Shown: positions 8,463-12,133 of the stretch, piece by piece
Layout of the letters: each line of letters opens with the position of its first letter
Numbering within the stretch: the stretch's first letter is position 1
Source of the DNA: Spartobacteria bacterium
Lineage (GTDB): Bacteria; Verrucomicrobiota; Verrucomicrobiia; Chthoniobacterales; Chthoniobacteraceae
Assembly: GCA_025355595.1 (NCBI GenBank)
Contig: JANXZI010000318.1
Location: forward strand, 1-12,133
Direction of reading: 5' to 3'
Length of the DNA stretch: 12,133 bases
Notes under the pieces: generated by a model
Seen by the model: only the letters and a program-made list of their open reading frames with translations
The model's database searches: none
Told to the model about the DNA's origin: nothing
Translations under genes and position numbers: made by a program

Positions 8463-8618
8463 AAAAGATCTGGAATTTCTTTCCGGGAACCGTGGCATCG
8501 GGCGGGATCCCCAGCGGCCAGTGGCGGCGCTGAAAAAATGGGGGAGGCAGAGGCGGGAGAACCAGGGTTCACGCATCAATAAATCTTCTGCGAAGGGCAC
8601 TGGTGGTGAAGGTGCCGA
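8463..8618. other. Intergenic stretch without a supported gene
   Basis: Between the DUF4331 promoter motif and the heptad element. Short open frames on both strands give Arg/Pro/Ser-rich, low-information translations with no recognisable motif. I see no tRNA, no clear terminator and only weak hairpins, such as GGCAC/GTGCC (8596-8600/8612-8616). It may carry regulatory sites for the minus-strand gene set. Confidence 0.5.
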
Positions 8619-8737
8619 TCAACGTCTAACATCGAACATCTAACACCGAACTTTTAAAGGGAAACGCGACGTCGGGTGGCACGTCGGATTACGTTTCGTT
8701 CGGCGTTAAGAGTTTGGCGTTCGATGTTAAATGTTGA
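8619..8737. repeat. Inverted array of AAC-N4 heptads (hairpin-forming element)
   Basis: The left arm has 7-bp units starting AAC at 8621, 8628, 8635, 8642, 8649 and 8663, with AAA at 8656. The right arm has six units ending in GTT, the same unit on the other strand, at 8700, 8707, 8714, 8721, 8728 and 8735. The arms pair: 8619-8637 with 8719-8737 (17 of 19), 8641-8651 with 8698-8708 (10 of 11), GAAACG 8661-8666 with CGTTTC 8692-8697, and CGACGT 8667-8672 with ACGTCG 8681-8686 around an 8-base apex. It is a long imperfect hairpin, probably a dispersed non-coding element. I recall similar AAC-heptad strings in verrucomicrobial intergenic DNA but cannot check this here. Confidence 0.85.
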
Positions 8738-8876
8738 GCCCGCCGCAGGCGTCTTCCGGCATCTCCAGATTTTCCACTCCTCCGGGTGGCAGATGATTTT
8801 GATGCAGGAGCCCCGCCCGAGAACATCATTGCATTCCCGGTGCGCCATTCAGCAGATAGTGGTGCGTCAATTCCAC
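8738..8876 (+). other. Upstream region of the nitroreductase-like gene
   Basis: The plus frame stays open from 8676, through the heptad hairpin, into the downstream gene, but its translation up to 8876 is low-information and partly encoded by the repeat, so I treat it as non-coding. A weak candidate promoter is TTGCAT (8829-8834) and CAGATA (8853-8858), spaced 18 bases. No clear Shine-Dalgarno precedes 8877. Confidence 0.4.
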
Positions 8877-10214
8877 ATGCCATCTCCCGATGATTTTCCG
8901 CTGCTGAGTGCATTGCGCGACCGACGCTCCAGGCGCTTCGGCGTGGGAATGAAAATGCCCGACGGGCCGCTGGCCTTCGAGAGCCGGCACCCCCCGCGGC
9001 CTCTCACGGAGGAAGAGGAAGCCGCTCTCGTTTTTGCAGCGTGCGGGATCACAGGGCACGCGCTAGCCGACTTGTCTTATGCGCAGGATGGCGGCGGAAG
9101 CATCATGGCGGGACTGGTCGGGCGCACCATCGCGAGCGGCGACGGGCTGCAGACCGTGGCGCTGGTGGTGACGAATGACGAGGCCACTTGGCTGATCCGC
9201 AGGCCGCGCGAATTGCCGTCGGGCGAAATCGCGAACCTGATCGCACTCGGAAAGCGCGGCGAGTTCCGCGACCTCTACCGCCGTTGCCGGGTGAAGATCA
9301 AAGATGGCCGCACGCAGACACCGTCCGAGCCGCTATTCAATATCAGCGCAAACCGCTGGTCCGCGCACGCGCCGGGGACGAGCTATTTTCTGCCGGTCAA
9401 CGATCTCACGTTCATGTATGTGAACGGGCTGCTGGAGATTTTGAACGAGCACACCGGCGCGTTCATCCTCGACGAGCGGAATCATTTTCTGCCGGCAGGG
9501 CTGGCAAAGTTTTCCCGAAAACGCGGAGGGCATCTCGAATGTGATCCCGCCAGAGGCCGGGTGGCGACGGTGCGGCAGGTGGAACAGTTCGTGACGGAAT
9601 TTGTGACGGCCGAGCAGGGCATGATGCTGCAAAATCTCGGGCTGATGGCGGAGGCGCTGGGACTCGGCGGTTTTCCGAATTTCGCCAACCACGAATTTGC
9701 GTGGTGTCAGGCGCTCGGATTTCGGATGCAGACGATGCCGGCGAACCGCTACGTCGGCGCCGGCTGGCTGCCGTCGCTGATGATGAAATTGCTGAGGCAA
9801 AATCCGGCGATTCCGTATCCGATCGGGTTGGAGCGGGACGGGGAGATTTTGCTGAAGCCGTTTTGTCCGCCGTATTTTCCCTCAATGGCCGATGCGGTGC
9901 GCGCCGTGGTGGAAATCAAATTCGGCACGTCCGGAATTTTTCGCGAGGAAGGCAGAGGCAATGCGTGGACGGATCACCGGAAAACCACAGGAAAGGTTGA
10001 GCCGCCGAGTGAAGCGACCATCGCGGCGGTTATCGCGCATTGCGAATATTTGTGGAAGCGCTACGGGCGATTTCCCGTCCACATGCCGCCGTACCGCACC
10101 GTGCTCGGCTTCCAAGCTTGCCATGTGGATGCGGAATTTTACGACAAATTCTACAAGTCCGAGGCGGTGAGCGAAACGGTGAGGAACGATTTCGATTCGC
10201 GCCCTGCATCGTAA
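8877..10214 (+). CDS. Uncharacterised nitroreductase-like protein
   Basis: 445 residues from the chosen ATG. Two segments recall the nitroreductase fold: an N-terminal LRDRRSRRFG (13-22), like the RRSxRxF flavin-phosphate motif, and a mid-protein QNLGLMAEALGLGGFPN (252-268), like the QNLLLAAxALGLG helix and loop of that fold. The protein is about twice the usual nitroreductase length, and its C-terminal part contains FPVHMPPYRTVLGFQACHVD (399-418), which I do not recognise from another family. If the assignment holds it would be an FMN-dependent oxidoreductase in the cytoplasm; there is no signal peptide. The start at 8877 is preferred because upstream frame sequence is repeat-derived. The gene converges on the anti-sigma gene 29 bases away. 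The substrate is unknown and the family call is moderate. Confidence 0.75.
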   Translation: MPSPDDFPLLSALRDRRSRRFGVGMKMPDGPLAFESRHPPRPLTEEEEAALVFAACGITGHALADLSYAQDGGGSIMAGLVGRTIASGDGLQTVALVVTNDEATWLIRRPRELPSGEIANLIALGKRGEFRDLYRRCRVKIKDGRTQTPSEPLFNISANRWSAHAPGTSYFLPVNDLTFMYVNGLLEILNEHTGAFILDERNHFLPAGLAKFSRKRGGHLECDPARGRVATVRQVEQFVTEFVTAEQGMMLQNLGLMAEALGLGGFPNFANHEFAWCQALGFRMQTMPANRYVGAGWLPSLMMKLLRQNPAIPYPIGLERDGEILLKPFCPPYFPSMADAVRAVVEIKFGTSGIFREEGRGNAWTDHRKTTGKVEPPSEATIAAVIAHCEYLWKRYGRFPVHMPPYRTVLGFQACHVDAEFYDKFYKSEAVSETVRNDFDSRPAS

Positions 10215-10231
10215 GAGCACCGCTCGCCTCG

Positions 10232-10243
10232 TCCGCGCGCGGA
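10232..10243. terminator. Palindrome between convergent nitroreductase-like and anti-sigma genes
   Basis: TCCGCGCGCGGA is a perfect 12-bp palindrome that fills the space just before the anti-sigma stop codon (10246-10244 on the minus strand), 17 bases after the plus-strand stop. There is no T-run. It could be a weak bidirectional terminator or a protein-binding site. It shares the arms TCCGC and GCGGA with the palindrome at the other convergent junction (1961-1971). Confidence 0.35.
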
Positions 10244-10864
10244 TCAGGCCATCGCAAATGCGACGAGTGGATCGTCCTTCGTCAGAACTGCGAGGAGCGT
10301 GCATCCATCCACCGAATGATTTTCCTCGTGCTGTGATCCTGCGTCGGCGTGGTGGAAATCACCGGCGACCAGTTTTTTTTCACCGATCACCAGGTCCCCG
10401 GTGAGGATGAAGAAATCTTCCGGCCCCGCATTGACGTGCGCCGGGTAGCGCGTGCCGGGATCAAGTTTGCCGAGCAGCACCGCGTAGCCATGCTCCTTTT
10501 CGAACGACAGCAATTTGATCGCCGCACCGGGGATCGGAAGCGGCTTCCAGCCCCGCGATTCCGCCGCCTGCTCGAATCGCAGCCCGGCGAGCGCAGCGAG
10601 TGCAACTGGCATCGCTGGGACGGGCGGCTTTTCCGGCAATTGCAGGGCAGCGACCCGCGCGACCACTTTCCCGCGAAGTGCCACCGGCGGTTCAACCCAG
10701 GAGGATGCCAGCGCTACGAGATCGGAAGTGCGCTCCAGCTCGATCACGAGGTCGCGCAGTTCCGCGTCGGCGCGCATTTCCTCCACGAATGCGTGGGCCT
10801 CGGGCGCATCCAGTGCGCCGAGGGCGTAGAGGCTCGCGAGTTCCTGACGGTGTTCGGTGATCAT
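10244..10864 (-). CDS. ChrR-like anti-sigma factor with cupin domain
   Basis: 206 residues. Residues 1 to about 75 look like an anti-sigma domain (HRQELASLYALGALDAPEAH, then acidic helical sequence), and residues about 104-198 form a ChrR-type cupin (GWKPLPIPGAAIKLLSF, then YPAHVNAGPEDFFILTGD, then AGSQHEENH). It would bind and hold the sigma factor encoded just upstream, with the cupin sensing a metal, redox or small-molecule signal. Unlike ChrR, the N-terminal part has no cysteine, so the His/Cys zinc site of zinc anti-sigma domains is missing. In the cupin, H143, E149 and H179 fit metal-ligand positions, but the second histidine is Asn145. The only cysteine is C188. Its ATG overlaps the sigma stop as ATGA (10861-10864). 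It is soluble, with no membrane segment. Confidence 0.85.
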   Translation of the reverse strand: MITEHRQELASLYALGALDAPEAHAFVEEMRADAELRDLVIELERTSDLVALASSWVEPPVALRGKVVARVAALQLPEKPPVPAMPVALAALAGLRFEQAAESRGWKPLPIPGAAIKLLSFEKEHGYAVLLGKLDPGTRYPAHVNAGPEDFFILTGDLVIGEKKLVAGDFHHADAGSQHEENHSVDGCTLLAVLTKDDPLVAFAMA

Positions 10865-11433
10865 AGGTATCGTTTCAATTGTTCGCGAAGTTTCATCATC
10901 CCACGGCGGATGCGGGCCTTCACGGTGCCGAGAGCCTCGCCCAGCGATTCCGAGATCTCGACATGGGACAGCCCGCTGAAGAAGGCCATCTCGATCGCCG
11001 CACCCTGTTCCTGAGGCAGGCTCGCAACAGCGCCTCGAACCGATTCCAGCTCGGCGCCGCTCAAATGATGCGAGCCCGGCCCGCCGGGAACCACGCCGGA
11101 AACGTCAGTCTCAGCGGTCATTTTTTCGACAAGCCGGCTGTGGCGCTGACGCGAACGCAACCGGTCAATGCTGCGGTTTCGCGTGATTCCCAAAGCCCAA
11201 TGAATCGCCGTGCCGCGCGTGGGATCAAAATTGCCGGCCTTGCTCCAAATCTGGACGAACACTTCCTGGACGATCTCCTGTGCATCATCCGCGTCTCCGA
11301 CGATCCGGATTGCGACGGAATACAGTATCCCTGCGACCTGGTCGTAGAATTCGGCCATAGCCGTCTGATCCTGCTCCGAAATACGTCGGAGCAGTGTTTT
11401 ATGGAGTGTATCGGAATCTTCGAAAGGAGCCAT
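10861..11433 (-). CDS. ECF-family RNA polymerase sigma factor
   Basis: 190 residues from the chosen ATG, the usual ECF length. Region 2 is clear: AIRIVGDADDAQEIVQEVFVQIW (about 41-63, promoter -10/core binding) and WALGITRNRSIDRLRS (79-94). Region 4 follows a variable linker: LPQEQGAAIEMAFFSG (139-154) and the helix-turn-helix LSHVEISESLGEALGTVKAR (155-174). It directs RNA polymerase to a specific regulon and is paired with the cupin anti-sigma gene, overlapped by 4 bp. The frame continues upstream to a TTG at 11589 and an ATG at 11538, but the extra residues are not sigma-like, and a promoter motif at 11554-11581 lies inside that extension. 11538 remains possible. The SigK/ChrR-partner type is inferred from sequence style. 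Confidence 0.88.
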   Translation of the reverse strand: MAPFEDSDTLHKTLLRRISEQDQTAMAEFYDQVAGILYSVAIRIVGDADDAQEIVQEVFVQIWSKAGNFDPTRGTAIHWALGITRNRSIDRLRSRQRHSRLVEKMTAETDVSGVVPGGPGSHHLSGAELESVRGAVASLPQEQGAAIEMAFFSGLSHVEISESLGEALGTVKARIRRGMMKLREQLKRYL

Positions 11434-11553
11434 CAAATCCGTAGTGCCAAGGCCAAATGCCAGACCCGTGCATTTTGGGTTCGCAGACAGTGCTCCACAT
11501 CGAGGGAGCGAGCCAGCATTGAAATTGAGCGCGTGCATAACGGCATTATCTTC

Positions 11554-11581
11554 CATGCGGTTTTCGCGGACAATTGGATGC
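11554..11581 (-). promoter_or_regulatory. Putative autoregulated ECF promoter of the sigma/anti-sigma genes
   Basis: On the minus strand GCATCCAA (11581-11574), 13 bases, then CCGCATG (11560-11554). This matches the element before the DUF4331 gene in 13 of 15 motif positions with identical spacing. Transcription would start near 11545-11550, leaving a leader of about 110 bases to the ATG at 11433, or about 10 bases to the one at 11538. Autoregulation is usual for ECF sigma factors, which supports the call. Confidence 0.6.
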
Positions 11582-11652
11582 GCGTTCAATTCGTTCGGAG
11601 CAAATTTATGCGACCCGGAAGGCGTTCGCGCAGACTGACGGCAAAAATTTCG

Positions 11653-11680
11653 TTGACGCTCAGATTCGGCCCTCTAGCTT
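11653..11680 (+). promoter_or_regulatory. Candidate housekeeping promoter of the NDK-like gene
   Basis: TTGACG (11653-11658), 16-base spacer, TAGCTT (11675-11680). The -35 block is near consensus and the -10 block is weak. It points towards the hairpin leader and the plus-strand gene at 11773. The predicted transcript start is near 11687. Confidence 0.4.
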
Positions 11681-11717
11681 CGCCGCCCCGCAAGCTGAAC
11701 CAAATTACCAACCACGC

Positions 11718-11765
11718 AGCCTACGTTGAATGCTGAGCGATTTCAGCGGGCAACGTGGGCTTTTT
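11718..11765 (+). terminator. Leader hairpin with T-run upstream of the NDK-like gene
   Basis: AGCCTACGTTG (11718-11728) pairs with CAACGTGGGCT (11751-11761) with one G-T pair; inside it GCTGA (11732-11736) pairs with TCAGC (11743-11747). Five T (11761-11765) follow, and the ATG lies 8 bases further on. An upstream GCTGAA (11694-11699) could instead pair with TTCAGC (11742-11747). This looks like an attenuator or riboregulator, or the end of a short RNA of about 80 bases. I do not recognise a known riboswitch class. Confidence 0.55.
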
Positions 11766-11772
11766 AGTCATC

Positions 11773-12133
11773 ATGGCTGTCGAACTTTCCTACGTCCTTC
11801 TCACGCCTTACTCGATTCGCAAGTCGAGGACCGGTGGCATCGTCTCGCGTCTTCTCTCCCGCACCGGTCTCGAGCTTGTGGCTGCGCGCATGTTTTCACC
11901 GGGCGCGGAGCTGGTGGAAAAATATGCGGCCGGGTTGGTGACCGACAGCGAACCGACGCATCGCGCGGCGCAGGAGGCGATCCAGAAATACGTACGGAAG
12001 CATTTTTCCGAAAAGGAATCCGGCACGAAGCGCCGGGTGCTCATGCTCGTGTTCCGCGGTGAGGACGCGGTGAAAAAACTGCGCGAGGGCGTCGGGCACA
12101 TCCTGAATGAGCGCACGTCCGGTGAAACGATCC
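11773..12133 (+). CDS. NDK-like (nucleoside diphosphate kinase fold) protein, 5' part
   Basis: The frame is open from ATG 11773 to the window edge, 120 residues seen, so the gene is incomplete. MAVELSYVLLTPYSIRKSRTGG aligns in style with the NDK opening (strand, then IKPDxxxRGxxG); SRLLSRTGLELVAARMFSP fits the following helix and strand; RVLMLVFRGEDAVKKLREGVG (88-108) fits the LVLEGENAVEKVRxLIG segment; and SGETI (116-120) begins the family's GTIR/GDFG-like region. The lysine of the canonical IKPD motif appears to be threonine (LTPYS, T11). The catalytic-histidine motif lies beyond the window. NDKs make nucleoside triphosphates from diphosphates, but activity of this divergent form is uncertain. 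It is transcribed away from the sigma operon. Confidence 0.72.
   Translation, partial: MAVELSYVLLTPYSIRKSRTGGIVSRLLSRTGLELVAARMFSPGAELVEKYAAGLVTDSEPTHRAAQEAIQKYVRKHFSEKESGTKRRVLMLVFRGEDAVKKLREGVGHILNERTSGETI

Noticed and set aside
1868..8643. Long plus-strand open frames opposite the autotransporter, HupE-like, TPR and DUF4331 genes (for example 1868-3181, 4258-5457, 5322-6536, 7366-8643)
   Set aside because: Their translations are Arg/Gly/Ala/Asp-rich with no family motifs, while the minus strand carries clear domains. They are GC-driven antisense shadows.
8619..8737. Regular repeats considered as a CRISPR array
   Set aside because: Units are 7 bp with no spacers, in opposed orientation, and no cas genes are present.
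8654..8848. Minus-strand open frame of 64 codons across the heptad element
   Set aside because: Its NIERQTLNAER-type translation is a direct product of the AAC heptad repeat, so it is not a gene.
8676..8876. N-terminal extension of the nitroreductase-like protein
   Set aside because: It is translated from the right arm of the heptad hairpin and low-information DNA; the recognisable protein begins at 8877.
10879..11736. Plus-strand open frame of 285 codons opposite the sigma factor gene
   Set aside because: No recognisable motif; the minus strand encodes clear ECF regions 2 and 4.

Overview
The window looks like a piece of chromosome from a GC-rich Gram-negative bacterium, most plausibly of the Verrucomicrobia/PVC group. 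This is inferred from an outer-membrane autotransporter with an autotransporter-associated beta-strand repeat, an unusual NDK-like protein, few clear Shine-Dalgarno sequences, and an intergenic AAC-N4 heptad element of a kind I associate with such genomes. No marker gene proves the taxonomy.

Layout. (1) 1-1959, plus strand: the end of a branched-chain amino acid ABC transporter operon, livM (cut by the window edge), livG and livF, with overlapping genes. (2) 1973-4153, minus: a small autotransporter that converges on livF. (3) 4243-8397, minus: a DUF4331 secreted protein, a membrane-anchored TPR protein and a HupE/UreJ-type membrane protein. The last two overlap by 4 bp, and a strong hairpin terminator sits between DUF4331 and the TPR gene. 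(4) About 8398-8876: a gene-poor stretch with an ECF-like promoter motif and a long inverted array of 7-bp units. (5) 8877-10214, plus: an uncharacterised nitroreductase-like protein. (6) 10244-11433, minus: an ECF sigma factor and a ChrR-like cupin anti-sigma factor, overlapping by 4 bp. (7) 11434-11772: a divergent regulatory region. (8) 11773 to the edge, plus: the start of an NDK-like protein behind a hairpin/T-run leader.

How the parts may work together. The most informative signal is a bipartite motif, GC[G/A]TCCAA-N13-CCG[A/C]ATG, present on the minus strand with identical spacing upstream of both the sigma factor gene and the DUF4331 gene. It resembles an ECF promoter of the SigK type. 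The inference is that the sigma/anti-sigma pair controls itself and the DUF4331-TPR-HupE module, forming one regulated envelope system, perhaps for metal handling or envelope stress. The motif is visible directly; the regulatory link and the function are inference.

The liv genes and the NDK-like gene look unrelated to this system. The autotransporter lies only 89 bp downstream of the HupE-type gene on the same strand, so it could be a fourth member, but nothing in the sequence proves co-transcription.
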